Assembly: GCA_009778865.1 (NCBI GenBank)
Contig: WRFJ01000042.1
Span: forward strand, 1-7,096
DNA length: 7,096 bases
Direction of reading: 5' to 3'
Origin: Chloroflexota bacterium
Lineage (GTDB): Bacteria > Chloroflexota > Dehalococcoidia > Dehalococcoidales > WRFJ01
Positions 1-6,892 of this stretch are shown in pieces (position 1 is the first letter of the stretch; the number at the start of each line of letters is the position of its first letter). The notes beneath the pieces are model-generated. The model was not told where the DNA came from. It worked only from the letters and a program-made list of their open reading frames with translations, and did not search any database. The translations under genes were made by a program, and so were the position numbers.

Positions 1-15
1 GGGTCTGTTGAAAAA
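1..15 (+). repeat. IS left terminal inverted repeat
   Basis: The left tip reads gggtctgttgaaaaa. The reverse complement of 1167-1181 reads gggcctgttgaaaaa, a single mismatch at base 4. Confidence 0.8.
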
Positions 16-86
16 TGCATTATAACTATGTCTATTTAGCTACGCAAGGTATAATTAAGTAAAGCTAGACAGGGAGTGTTACGGAT

Positions 87-1034
87 ATGAAAACAGCTCA
101 AATGGAAATGGTCAATATAGAGCAACTAGTGCCAGATAACCATACATACCGTAAGTTGAAGAAGCAGTTAGACTTTAATCGTATTGCTAAAAGCGTTGCA
201 ATCAAAGACAGCGATATAGGCGCTATCGGCTTCGGTAAATCTAGGCTTGTAATGTGTTTAGTACTGCAATTCATGGAAGATGTATCCGACAGAGAGTTTG
301 AGAGATTTATAGCAGAGAATACTGCCGCCAAATGGTTCTGCTAGTTCGGCTTACTAGAGAAAACTCCGGATTACACCACTATATGCAAATTCAGGAATCT
401 TATTGGAACAAAACAGATGGGCAATCTGTTTAACGAGGTTAAACGCCAAATGCAAGCCAAGAATTGTTGTTCCGATATTTTCACTTTCGTAGATTCCAGT
501 GCTTTAATAAGCAAACTTAATCTGTGGAAAGAAAGAGATAAAGCCATAACGGCAGGTTATGAAAGACTGAATAATGAGGTTCTTCCCAAAGTATCAAAAG
601 ACCCCGAAGCCCGCATCGGGGCTAAGAGCAGTAAGAAGTTTTGGTATGGATTTAAGAAACATGTAGCAGTAGATATGCAAAGCGGCATGATTACTAAAGT
701 GGCTGTTACACAGGCTAATGTAACAGATTCAGATGGTGCCAAACATATACTTCCAAAAAGTGGGTCTGTGGCTGGAGATAAAGGATATGTGGCTGCCATA
801 CGTACTATACTGCAACGAGGTCTTCATCCCATGATTATCAAGCGCAACAATATGAAAGATAAGAACATTGATTTAGACAGATGGATAACCAAACTGCGCT
901 TTCCCTACGAGAGGATCTTCAGTAAGCAGAACAACAGAGTACGATACAAGGGAGTTGTTAAAAATCAGGGTGCCGAGTTCTTATACGCTGTAGCTTTCAA
1001 CTTTAGAAGATTGCTGGTTCTTAATCCGGCTTAA
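87..1034 (+). pseudogene. IS5-family DDE transposase, interrupted by in-frame TAG (codon 86)
   Basis: One continuous frame of 315 residue positions is broken only by TAG at 342-344; both halves are in the same phase. The N-terminal part (about residues 7-85) looks like the DUF772 helical domain of IS5/IS1182 transposases. The text around the stop reads WFC-stop-FGLLEKTPDYTTICKFR, a conserved block in these proteins, so the TAG replaces one residue rather than marking a natural end. The likely DDE triad, in full-frame numbering, is D136 (FVDSSAL), D231 (AGDKGY) and E275 (PYERIFSK). The C-terminal KNQGAEFLYAVAFNFRR segment is also typical. The start at 87 has AGGGAG at 71-76, ten bases upstream, and a TATAAT at 50-55 without a clear -35. 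Without readthrough, the products would be an 85-residue fragment and possibly a 205-residue protein from the ATG at 417, which keeps the DDE residues but lacks the N-terminal domain. Most likely inactive; suppressed or recoded UAG is the alternative. Confidence 0.85.
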
Positions 1035-1136
1035 AACAAGGGAGCAGTACGTCTTGATAATGCCGAATCCGGTTATAAAGAGCATAATTTCATAGAATTA
1101 AGATGATTTTATGGCAGCAAAACAACATTACGGGTA

Positions 1137-1151
1137 GTTTTTCGACAGACT
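1137..1151 (-). repeat. Internal second copy of the IS right-end repeat
   Basis: On the minus strand this reads agtctgtcgaaaaac. It shares gtctgt-n-gaaaaa with the left terminal repeat and has the same orientation as the outer right repeat, exactly 30 bp inside it. It may be a second transposase-binding site, or the original end of the element, with the outer copy captured later. I see no matching second copy at the left end. Confidence 0.55.
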
Positions 1152-1166
1152 ACACTGCAATATTAG

Positions 1167-1181
1167 TTTTTCAACAGGCCC
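1167..1181 (-). repeat. IS right terminal inverted repeat
   Basis: Reverse complement gggcctgttgaaaaa matches the left tip at 14 of 15 positions. It marks the junction with the flanking DNA after base 1181. Confidence 0.75.
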
Positions 1182-1513
1182 AGCTTGTGAATGCAGCCAG
1201 ATTAGTCGGTGTTATAGCACTGTTGTTTAATGTAAAAACAGTGTGAGCAGGAAGGTCATAATTATCATAAGCATATATCGTATTGTTTGTGATTACTAAA
1301 TAATAAGTTGTATATGATGTTACAAATGCATTTTAACTTATTTTCCACAGAGATATCTGCACTAATAAGAAATTCCATAAAAGAATCCCAAAACTGTTCT
1401 GCAGTGGTAATGTCGGTGAAATTAAATCTGCTAAAAAACTAATTTTAGAATTGCTAAATTATTGAAATCGTAGCCATGGTACATTAGTTGGAATGTTTCC
1501 ATTATTTCTTGTT
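1171..1513 (-). pseudogene. Possible decayed gene between the radical SAM gene and the IS (uncertain)
   Basis: No intact gene lies in this stretch. On the minus strand three partly overlapping open pieces follow each other. The first is a 23-residue piece from an ATG at 1502 to TAG at 1431. The second is open for 57 codons, 1438 to 1265, and contains ITTAEQFWDSFMEFL. The third is open for about 50 codons from 1332 to the IS edge, contains DLPAHTVFTLNNSAITP, and ends at a TGA inside the IS repeat. Their order and protein-like composition would fit a gene with frameshifts that was truncated by the IS. I recognise no family. In AT-rich DNA, open stretches of this length can arise by chance, so ordinary intergenic sequence is a serious alternative. 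Confidence 0.22.
1218..1243. other. Imperfect hairpin, no U-tract
   Basis: cactgtt (1218-1224) pairs with aacagtg (1237-1243). After a bulged G (1225), ttta (1226-1229) pairs with taaa (1233-1236), leaving a three-base loop. Neither side is followed by a T-run, so it does not look like an intrinsic terminator. Its role, if any, is unknown. Confidence 0.35.
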
Positions 1514-2971
1514 TTATATAAGCACTTGTTTAATGGATGATAATGAAGAATTTTGTGCGGCGGCTATTACTGGTGCTATGTCGCTTCCTGCGCGTGATAG
1601 CAGGGCTTGAACAATGCTTTCATGCGGGCTTTCCGCTTTTACTCTTATACCTTCTTTGGGCAAGGCTTTTTGCAAAAAGTTTATCTTTTTCTTTAGTTCA
1701 CTTATAGATGTTAAAGGACTATTTTGCATAGGTGTAGTAATTTTAGCTATAAAAGATGCTACTGATATGGATAAACGTGCCGGTTTACCCATTTTAGCAC
1801 AGGCTATGCTTAAGTTTACTATCTCTTCTAAATCTTGCCGTGTTTCTTGTGGCAGACCAACCATAAAATAAAGTTTTATTTCATTAAAACCCAAAGCTGA
1901 AGCTTTTTGACAAGCTTCTATAAAATATTGATCATCTATATCTTTACCTATATTTTTGCGTAGACTTTGACTGCTTTCGGGGGCTAAAGACAAGCTTTTA
2001 TTACCGCCTTTTCTTAAATTTTGCAGTAATTTTAAAGAAAGAGGCTTGGCTCTTAGCGAAGAAATGGCAAAGGGTATATTTTCCTGTACCATATAATCGG
2101 TTAATTCGTCTATTTGTGGGTGGGCAAAGCTAGCAGCACCCACTAGCCAAACCTTGGTGTTATTCGGACGTTTTTTTAATGTTTGCAATAGGTTTTCTAA
2201 CGGATAATGCCTAAAGGGCGCAAACGCACTTTTAGCTACACAAAAGTTGCATGTATATGGGCAAGAGCGGCTTATTTCCATCATAAAAGCACCACCGCTT
2301 TGAGTTTCTTTATTTATGATAGCAGTATACGGCGGGTTAATTAGCTCTTTAACATAAGCCCGTTGAGTATTTTTGCTTAAATTTGGTACATATACTCCAT
2401 CCGCAGTAGATAGTTGGCGCAGTTTTTCTTGGCGGTTAAGAGAACTTTTTAATATATTAAGTACATTAGGCAATATGGCTTCAGCTTCGCCTATACATAT
2501 AGCATCAAAAAAAGGTGCAACCGGTGCAAAATTAGCACATACGGCAGCCCCTCCGCAAAGTACCACGGGATCGTTTTCTTGTCGATCTTTGGCGTATAAA
2601 GGTATATTAGACCTTTTAAGCAAGGCGGCAACATTAAAAAAATCCAGTTCATAGGAAATAGTGAAAACCAGATGGGCATAATCTGAAAGCGGGCGGTTAG
2701 ACTCTACTGACAAAGCTTCCTCAACAAATCTTTCTTCAAAGAAAACACGCTCTGCTATAAAACCATCATGCTGATTAATAATTTGCAAAAGAGCAAAAAG
2801 CCCCAAATTATTCATACCTATAGCATAACTATTGGGATAACAGATGGCTACTGGTAAGTCAGCACCCCAGGCACGGGGCAGTTGGCCTATCTCAGAACGT
2901 CTTTTTTCTATATAGAATGATGCCAGAGCACGATGGGCAAGCGGGCGATCTTTGCGCCGCTCTTTAGCCAT
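1514..2971 (-). CDS. Uncharacterised radical SAM protein with B12-binding-like N-terminal domain
   Basis: 485 residues from the chosen ATG. The N-terminal part (about 30-190) resembles the B12-binding-like region of the large uncharacterised radical SAM family often found in Firmicutes (TIGR03960-like): PNSYAIGMNNLGL near 46-58, then CGGAAVCAN and an IGEAEAI motif. The radical SAM core follows with CX3CX2C at C237, C241 and C244 (SCPYTCNFC), which should bind a 4Fe-4S cluster to cleave S-adenosylmethionine. Downstream motifs SLAPES (about 328) and YFMVGLPQET (about 368-377) also match that family. The substrate is unknown. The usual F-x-PK-x-x-TPFQW block appears changed to FIAKITTPMQ, so this may be a divergent subfamily. 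Start: an ATG at 3010 is possible but lacks a ribosome binding site. The ATG at 2971 has CAGGAAAA eight bases upstream and overlaps the stop of the NYN gene by 8 nt (ATGGCTAA), the mark of translational coupling. It is the last gene of the nrdR operon, and no terminator is evident after it. Confidence 0.85.
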   Translation of the reverse strand: MAKERRKDRPLAHRALASFYIEKRRSEIGQLPRAWGADLPVAICYPNSYAIGMNNLGLFALLQIINQHDGFIAERVFFEERFVEEALSVESNRPLSDYAHLVFTISYELDFFNVAALLKRSNIPLYAKDRQENDPVVLCGGAAVCANFAPVAPFFDAICIGEAEAILPNVLNILKSSLNRQEKLRQLSTADGVYVPNLSKNTQRAYVKELINPPYTAIINKETQSGGAFMMEISRSCPYTCNFCVAKSAFAPFRHYPLENLLQTLKKRPNNTKVWLVGAASFAHPQIDELTDYMVQENIPFAISSLRAKPLSLKLLQNLRKGGNKSLSLAPESSQSLRKNIGKDIDDQYFIEACQKASALGFNEIKLYFMVGLPQETRQDLEEIVNLSIACAKMGKPARLSISVASFIAKITTPMQNSPLTSISELKKKINFLQKALPKEGIRVKAESPHESIVQALLSRAGSDIAPVIAAAQNSSLSSIKQVLI

Positions 2972-3527
2972 TGGAATTTTCCTGCCAGCAATCTTGCAGG
3001 AAAGTGGCATCGGCCATTATTATATCATCAGCAGCTTTACGTAGAGGCATGGAAGAATTATTATCATCTTCACCGATAAGCACCACCTCGATATTTTTAC
3101 CGACGTCTTTAACTACTTGTATAGCACCTACATAATCGCTGTCACTGGCTACTAAAATAGCTGTATCGTAATTATTGCGGAAGGCATGGGCTACCATGTC
3201 GGTAGCCAACATAACATCGGTACCTTTTTCATAAGGCCGGCTTTGCGGCCAGCCATTATACACCAAATGACCTAAACGTAATTCAAAATAAGGTATGGCC
3301 TCTACTGAAGCATAAAAATTTTGCTGGTCACGATAACGTTCCGGCTCCAGTTTTTTAGAAACAATAGCATTATAATAGTATACACGTATCAGCTTGCCGT
3401 TGCCGCCCACCAGTTTATGACAAAATTTCTCTAAATCCATATTAGTACGACTGAAGCTGGCTTTTAAAAGATGGTAAAGGTTGCTGCCGTCTATAAAAAC
3501 TATCACCTTATCTTTGGCATCAAACAT
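2964..3527 (-). CDS. NYN-domain (PIN-like, LabA/DUF88-type) putative ribonuclease
   Basis: 187 residues, essentially one NYN domain, a PIN/FEN-like fold whose studied members often cut or process RNA with a metal ion. Visible motifs: FIDGSNLY at 11-18 (D13, N16), KGTDVMLATDM at 101-111 (D104, D110), and ILVASDSDYVGAI at 124-136 (D129, D131). These supply the usual acidic metal-binding pocket, so the protein is probably active. No signal peptide or membrane segment is seen, so it should be cytoplasmic. The start is supported by AAAAGGA six bases upstream of the ATG. The gene begins 23 nt after nrdJ and overlaps the radical SAM gene by 8 nt, so it should share the NrdR-controlled transcript. 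The RNA target is unknown; family assignment is firm, biochemical activity is inference. Confidence 0.88.
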   Translation of the reverse strand: MFDAKDKVIVFIDGSNLYHLLKASFSRTNMDLEKFCHKLVGGNGKLIRVYYYNAIVSKKLEPERYRDQQNFYASVEAIPYFELRLGHLVYNGWPQSRPYEKGTDVMLATDMVAHAFRNNYDTAILVASDSDYVGAIQVVKDVGKNIEVVLIGEDDNNSSMPLRKAADDIIMADATFLQDCWQENSNG

Positions 3528-3550
3528 AATTTTTCCTTTTCATCTTTAGA

Positions 3551-6253
3551 TTACGTGCATTTGGTAAAAGCACAAGACGGGCATACAAAACAACCCTCTT
3601 GGTAGACGAGTACACTGCCACACTCACGGCATAAGCCACCAGCTGTATTTAAACTTAGATCATTACCACTTAATTTAAGAGGTTTTTGTTCGGCTGTCTC
3701 ACCATTTTGCAAAGTCACCACACTGCCGTAATGTTTTTCCATAGCTCTGGCAATAGCATCAGAACAGGAGAGAACGCTGCAACCATCATCCCAGGCAATA
3801 CTGGGGCAACGGATACCCTTGAGTTGTTTAATAATAGACTCCATTTTGACGCCGCTACGCAAAGCTATAGAAATTAAGCGACATACACCTTCCAACTGAG
3901 CTGAAGCACAGCCGCCGCTCTTACCCAAAAAGCCGAACACTTCACAAGGGCCTTTTTCATCGGAATTAATGGTGATATACAAATGCCCGCAGCCAGTCGT
4001 TATTCGCTCGGTAACACCGGCAGTGGTCTTGATGCGTTTTCTGGGCTCGTATACGGCACGTACATTTTCTAGCGCAGCAGCTTCTTGCCCATCTTCTTTT
4101 TTGCCAGTAGACATGGGTTGATTATCTCTAGAGCCGTCACGGTATATAGTAATGCCTTTTAAACCGCTTTTATAAGCTTGCATATATACATCAGCCACTT
4201 CTTTGATGGTAGCGTTGTTTTCAAAATTTACTGTCTTAGATACAGCATTATCGGTATATTTTTGGAAAGCTACTTGCATACGCACATGAAAATCAGGAGA
4301 GACGTCATGAGCAGTGGCAAATACTTGCTTTACAGCATCTGGTACTTCTTTGTAGTCCGCTAGATGTTTACCGTCAGCCAACTCGTTCATAAATTTATCA
4401 GAATAAAAACCCAACGATTTGGCCGTAGCCTCAAAAATGGGGTTACTTTCAATCATTGATGTGCCGTCCAGTATTTGACGGCGGAAAGAAAGAGCAAAAA
4501 GCGGTTCAATGCCGCCACTACATCCGGCAATAATAGAAATAGTGCCAGTGGGGGCAATAGTAGTGACGGTAGCGTTACGTACTTTTAAGTCTTGTTTTTC
4601 ATAAATACTGCCCTCGTAAGCTGGGAAAACACCGCGTTCTTTAGCCAGTTCCACTGAGGCCTCACGGGCGGTGTCATTGATAAATTGCATCACCTGTTCG
4701 CCGGTCTTTAGGCCTTCGTCACTGCTATATGGTATACCCATCTTCATCAGCATATCGGCAAAACCCATCACGCCTAAGCCGATCTTGCGAGTCTGGCGGC
4801 TTCTTTCGGCAATTTGCTGAATAGGCAATTTGTTTACTTCAATAACATTGTCCAGAAAACGGACAGCCAGTTTTACTGTAATAGCTAGTCTGTTATAGTC
4901 TATTTCATTAAAACCTTGCTCATCTTTCTTAATCATACGCGAAAGGTTTATCGAACCTAAATTGCAAGATTCGTATGGTAACAGTGGCTGCTCACCGCAT
5001 GGATTGGTAGATTCTATTTCGCCCAAGTTGGGAGTGGGATTATATTGATTTATACGATCAATAAAAACCACGCCGGGATCACCGCCGTCATGGGCTAGGC
5101 GCACCAGTTCGTTAAATACCTGCTTAGCTGATAGTTTGCCGGTGCTCTGTTTATCTTGTGGGTTAATTAAGTCATATTCTTCATCATTTTCTACAGCGGC
5201 CATGAATTTGTCAGTTAAAGCTACCGAAAGATTAAAGTTGTTTAAAGCGCTTTTATCTGCTTTAGCATAGATAAATTTCATAATATCAGGATGATCTACG
5301 CGTAGAATAGCCATATTGGCACCACGCCTAGTGCCGCCTTGCTTAATTACATCGGTAGCTACATCAAAAGCTCGCATAAAAGATACCGGTCCGGAGGCTA
5401 CGCCACCGGTAGAACCTACCCTATCTTTTTCCGGGCGCAAACGGGAGAAAGAAAAGCCTGTGCCACCACCGCTTTTATGGATAAGGGCAGTATTTTTAAC
5501 AGCTTCAAATATACTTTCCATACTGTCTTCTATGGGCAATACAAAGCAAGCTGAAAGCTGCCCCAGTTCACGGCCGGCGTTCATCAGTGTAGGAGAGTTA
5601 GGCATAAACTCTAAACGGGCCATCATTTCGTAAAAATTGTTTTCTATGCTTTTAACATCGGCATTGCTGTTATAAGTAAGCTCAGCGGCAGCTATGGAGC
5701 GGGCTACGCGCCTAAACATGTCTTCCGGCTGTTCTATTATTTGGCCGTCCTTATCTTTTCTTAAGTATCTTTTAGCCAGGACTTTGCGGCTATTGTCGGT
5801 AATTTCTAAAGGTGGGATATTTTCCAATAGCTTGCTTTTAGCAGAAGTATCAATAGTCATGTTGTTTTCCTTTTTTTGGTCTACAGGTGTTCTTTTTGTG
5901 GCTACAGAAGTATTTTCTTTATAAAAAGATTCTGTTTCTGCTTCTTTTACGGCAGCAGTAGCTAACGTTAGTGGCACAATCATGCTTTCTTCATCTTGCT
6001 TAAGCTTACCTAATTCAATAATTATAAGAGCTTCCAGTTCAGTATCACTGAACTCGGATAACATTATTTTGGATTGTTTATGACTGGGCAATACAAATTC
6101 TTCCATACCAGGTAATACATTAGGCTTTTCTATCTTGGCCAGTAAATCACTGATGAGCTTTTCAATTTTTTCTCGGTTGGTCATACCCATATCAGCAGCT
6201 TGCTGAAAGACTATACTTGTTAAACGGCTGGGCTTATCGGAGTTTTTAGTCAT
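3551..6253 (-). CDS. nrdJ: Adenosylcobalamin-dependent ribonucleoside-diphosphate reductase (class II)
   Basis: 900 residues. The enzyme reduces ribonucleotides to deoxyribonucleotides using a radical generated from adenosylcobalamin, so it needs no oxygen. The catalytic core is clear: C236 in QLSACFVLP and C430 in YESCNLGSIN are the redox pair, and N417, C419 and E421 in NPCGE are the active-site set with C419 as thiyl radical. The 11-residue C419-C430 spacing equals that known for the Thermotoga maritima enzyme. APTGTIS is at 568-574. A TSCPD-type domain lies at about 745-845 (GGCASAQLEG, LKGIRCPS), followed by a cysteine-rich tail (C875, C878, C888, C891, C894, C899) that probably binds zinc and/or re-reduces the active site. 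Residues 1-131 are an extra, lysine- and glutamate-rich N-terminal region before the usual core start. The first ATG lies 3 nt after nrdR and uses an AGAAGGAG inside the nrdR end, 14 bases away. A better-spaced site precedes M132. A shorter 769-residue product is therefore possible. Confidence 0.97.
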   Translation of the reverse strand: MTKNSDKPSRLTSIVFQQAADMGMTNREKIEKLISDLLAKIEKPNVLPGMEEFVLPSHKQSKIMLSEFSDTELEALIIIELGKLKQDEESMIVPLTLATAAVKEAETESFYKENTSVATKRTPVDQKKENNMTIDTSAKSKLLENIPPLEITDNSRKVLAKRYLRKDKDGQIIEQPEDMFRRVARSIAAAELTYNSNADVKSIENNFYEMMARLEFMPNSPTLMNAGRELGQLSACFVLPIEDSMESIFEAVKNTALIHKSGGGTGFSFSRLRPEKDRVGSTGGVASGPVSFMRAFDVATDVIKQGGTRRGANMAILRVDHPDIMKFIYAKADKSALNNFNLSVALTDKFMAAVENDEEYDLINPQDKQSTGKLSAKQVFNELVRLAHDGGDPGVVFIDRINQYNPTPNLGEIESTNPCGEQPLLPYESCNLGSINLSRMIKKDEQGFNEIDYNRLAITVKLAVRFLDNVIEVNKLPIQQIAERSRQTRKIGLGVMGFADMLMKMGIPYSSDEGLKTGEQVMQFINDTAREASVELAKERGVFPAYEGSIYEKQDLKVRNATVTTIAPTGTISIIAGCSGGIEPLFALSFRRQILDGTSMIESNPIFEATAKSLGFYSDKFMNELADGKHLADYKEVPDAVKQVFATAHDVSPDFHVRMQVAFQKYTDNAVSKTVNFENNATIKEVADVYMQAYKSGLKGITIYRDGSRDNQPMSTGKKEDGQEAAALENVRAVYEPRKRIKTTAGVTERITTGCGHLYITINSDEKGPCEVFGFLGKSGGCASAQLEGVCRLISIALRSGVKMESIIKQLKGIRCPSIAWDDGCSVLSCSDAIARAMEKHYGSVVTLQNGETAEQKPLKLSGNDLSLNTAGGLCRECGSVLVYQEGCFVCPSCAFTKCT
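5858..5872 (-). promoter_or_regulatory. Internal ribosome binding site and ATG within nrdJ (codon 132)
   Basis: On the minus strand AAGGAAAA is followed after seven bases from GGA by an ATG (5860-5858) in the nrdJ frame, giving the start MTIDTSAKS. The conserved reductase sequence begins about 20 residues later, so translation from here would give a complete 769-residue NrdJ. The spacing is better than that of the upstream start. The site is seen in the sequence; its use is inference. Lysine codons in the KKENN stretch could by chance produce such a motif. Confidence 0.45.
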
Positions 6254-6256
6254 ATT

Positions 6257-6799
6257 TTAGCGTTTTCTCCTTCTGATAATGGTTTGCTCCATCACTTCGC
6301 GGTCTTCAGCCAGTAAGGGTAATTGTCCGTCGTTAAAGTAGCTCGGATGATTATTATTTTGTGCTAATTTATCTACAGCTTCTTTAAGTTCAGTAATATC
6401 GGTAAATTTGCGATAGACTGATGCAAAGCGGATGTAGGCAATATTGTCCAGTTCTTTTAAATGTTCCATTACCATATCACCGATCAAGTAGCCGGGTACC
6501 TCGCGTTTGCCTAATGAATAAAGTTGGGCTTCAATATCGTCAGCTATTTTATCTATGGCGCCAGCCGGCAACGGTCTTTTTTCGCAAGCTTTGCGCAGAC
6601 CTCTTAGCACCTTTTCTTTATCAAATTCTTCTCGTCGCTGGTCTTTTTTAATAACATAAATTCCGCCCAGTTGCAGCTTTTCATAAGTAGTAAAGCGGTA
6701 TCCGCATTTTTCACACTGGCGGCGGCGGCGGATACCATCGGATATGTCACGCGAGTCAATGACTTTAGAGTCTACAAAGCCACAAGAAGGACATTTCAT
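6257..6799 (-). CDS. nrdR: Transcriptional repressor of ribonucleotide reductase genes
   Basis: 180 residues. NrdR is a zinc-finger/ATP-cone repressor that binds NrdR boxes ahead of ribonucleotide reductase operons when dATP is bound. A zinc ribbon occupies the N-terminus with C3, C6, C29 and C32 (MKCPSCG, CEKCG), and the arginine run RRRR at 24-27 lies in the DNA-binding part. The ATP-cone spans about 49-139 (VIKKDQRREEFD, then IAYIRFASVYRKF). Members are usually near 150 residues. This one has an extra tail of about 30 residues (about 148-180) ending in IRRRKR, with no recognised domain. The start has AAGGGG seven bases upstream. It is the first gene of the cluster, 3 nt before nrdJ, and its own promoter carries two NrdR boxes, implying autoregulation. 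Confidence 0.97.
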   Translation of the reverse strand: MKCPSCGFVDSKVIDSRDISDGIRRRRQCEKCGYRFTTYEKLQLGGIYVIKKDQRREEFDKEKVLRGLRKACEKRPLPAGAIDKIADDIEAQLYSLGKREVPGYLIGDMVMEHLKELDNIAYIRFASVYRKFTDITELKEAVDKLAQNNNHPSYFNDGQLPLLAEDREVMEQTIIRRRKR

Positions 6800-6812
6800 T
6801 TTACTACCCCTT

Positions 6813-6828
6813 ATACTTTATGTAGTGT
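6813..6828 (-). promoter_or_regulatory. NrdR box, gene-proximal
   Basis: The minus strand reads acactacataaagtat, close to the known NrdR box pattern (acaCtAnaTAtAGtgt-like). It matches the distal box at 14 of 16 positions. It lies in the nrdR leader, between the predicted transcription start and the ribosome binding site. Confidence 0.8.
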
Positions 6829-6844
6829 ATATATGTAAAGTAAA

Positions 6845-6860
6845 GCACTACATATAGTAT
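6845..6860 (+). promoter_or_regulatory. NrdR box, distal
   Basis: gcactacatatagtat has the palindromic ACTA...TAGT halves of an NrdR box. Its centre is 32 bp from that of the proximal box, about three helical turns, the spacing expected for paired NrdR sites on one face of the DNA. It overlaps the predicted transcription start, so bound NrdR should block initiation. Confidence 0.85.
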
Positions 6861-6862
6861 CC

Positions 6863-6892
6863 ATTATACTATATGGGCTTATATATAATCAA
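6863..6892 (-). promoter_or_regulatory. Predicted sigma-A promoter of the nrdR-nrdJ operon
   Basis: On the minus strand a perfect TATAAT (6868-6863) is preceded after 18 bases by TTGATT (6892-6887), four of six matches to TTGACA. Transcription would start near 6856, inside the distal NrdR box, with a leader of about 57 bases. The surrounding DNA is very AT-rich, so other -10-like hexamers exist, but this one is best placed for NrdR control. Confidence 0.6.

Larger units (their letters stand above)
1..1181 (+). mobile_element. IS5-family insertion sequence, about 1.18 kb, transposase interrupted by TAG
   Basis: The element is bounded by imperfect terminal inverted repeats at 1-15 and 1167-1181, which agree at 14 of 15 positions. 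It carries one transposase frame (87-1034) of DDE type. Length and single-gene layout fit the IS5 family. From memory, the C-terminal half most resembles IS5-family transposases common in Rickettsiales and similar genomes; I could not search for this. The left flank lies outside the window, so a target-site duplication cannot be tested. Because the window starts on the first base of the repeat, the contig may have been broken at a multi-copy element. The right boundary is slightly ambiguous, since a second copy of the terminal repeat lies 30 bp further in. Confidence 0.85.

Noticed and set aside
557..799. Minus-strand open frame of about 80 codons within the transposase
   Set aside because: Antisense to the conserved DDE region; no recognised domain or supporting context.
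1218..1243. Hairpin as an operon terminator
   Set aside because: No T-run follows on either strand and it lies about 270 bases past the radical SAM stop.
1490..1500. Short inverted repeat ggaa-tgt-ttcc just after the radical SAM gene
   Set aside because: Only four paired bases and no U-tract; too weak for a terminator.
2972..3010. Longer radical SAM protein from the ATG at 3010 (13 extra residues)
   Set aside because: No ribosome binding site precedes it and it would overlap the NYN gene by 47 nt. The ATG at 2971 has a good site and the common short overlap.
5316..5633. Plus-strand open frame of about 105 codons inside nrdJ
   Set aside because: It is antisense to the highly conserved catalytic core of NrdJ, with no recognisable domain; a shadow frame.
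6800..6862. Cobalamin riboswitch or other structured leader ahead of nrdR-nrdJ
   Set aside because: The predicted leader is only about 57 bases and is taken up by the NrdR boxes; no B12-box-like conserved segments are visible.
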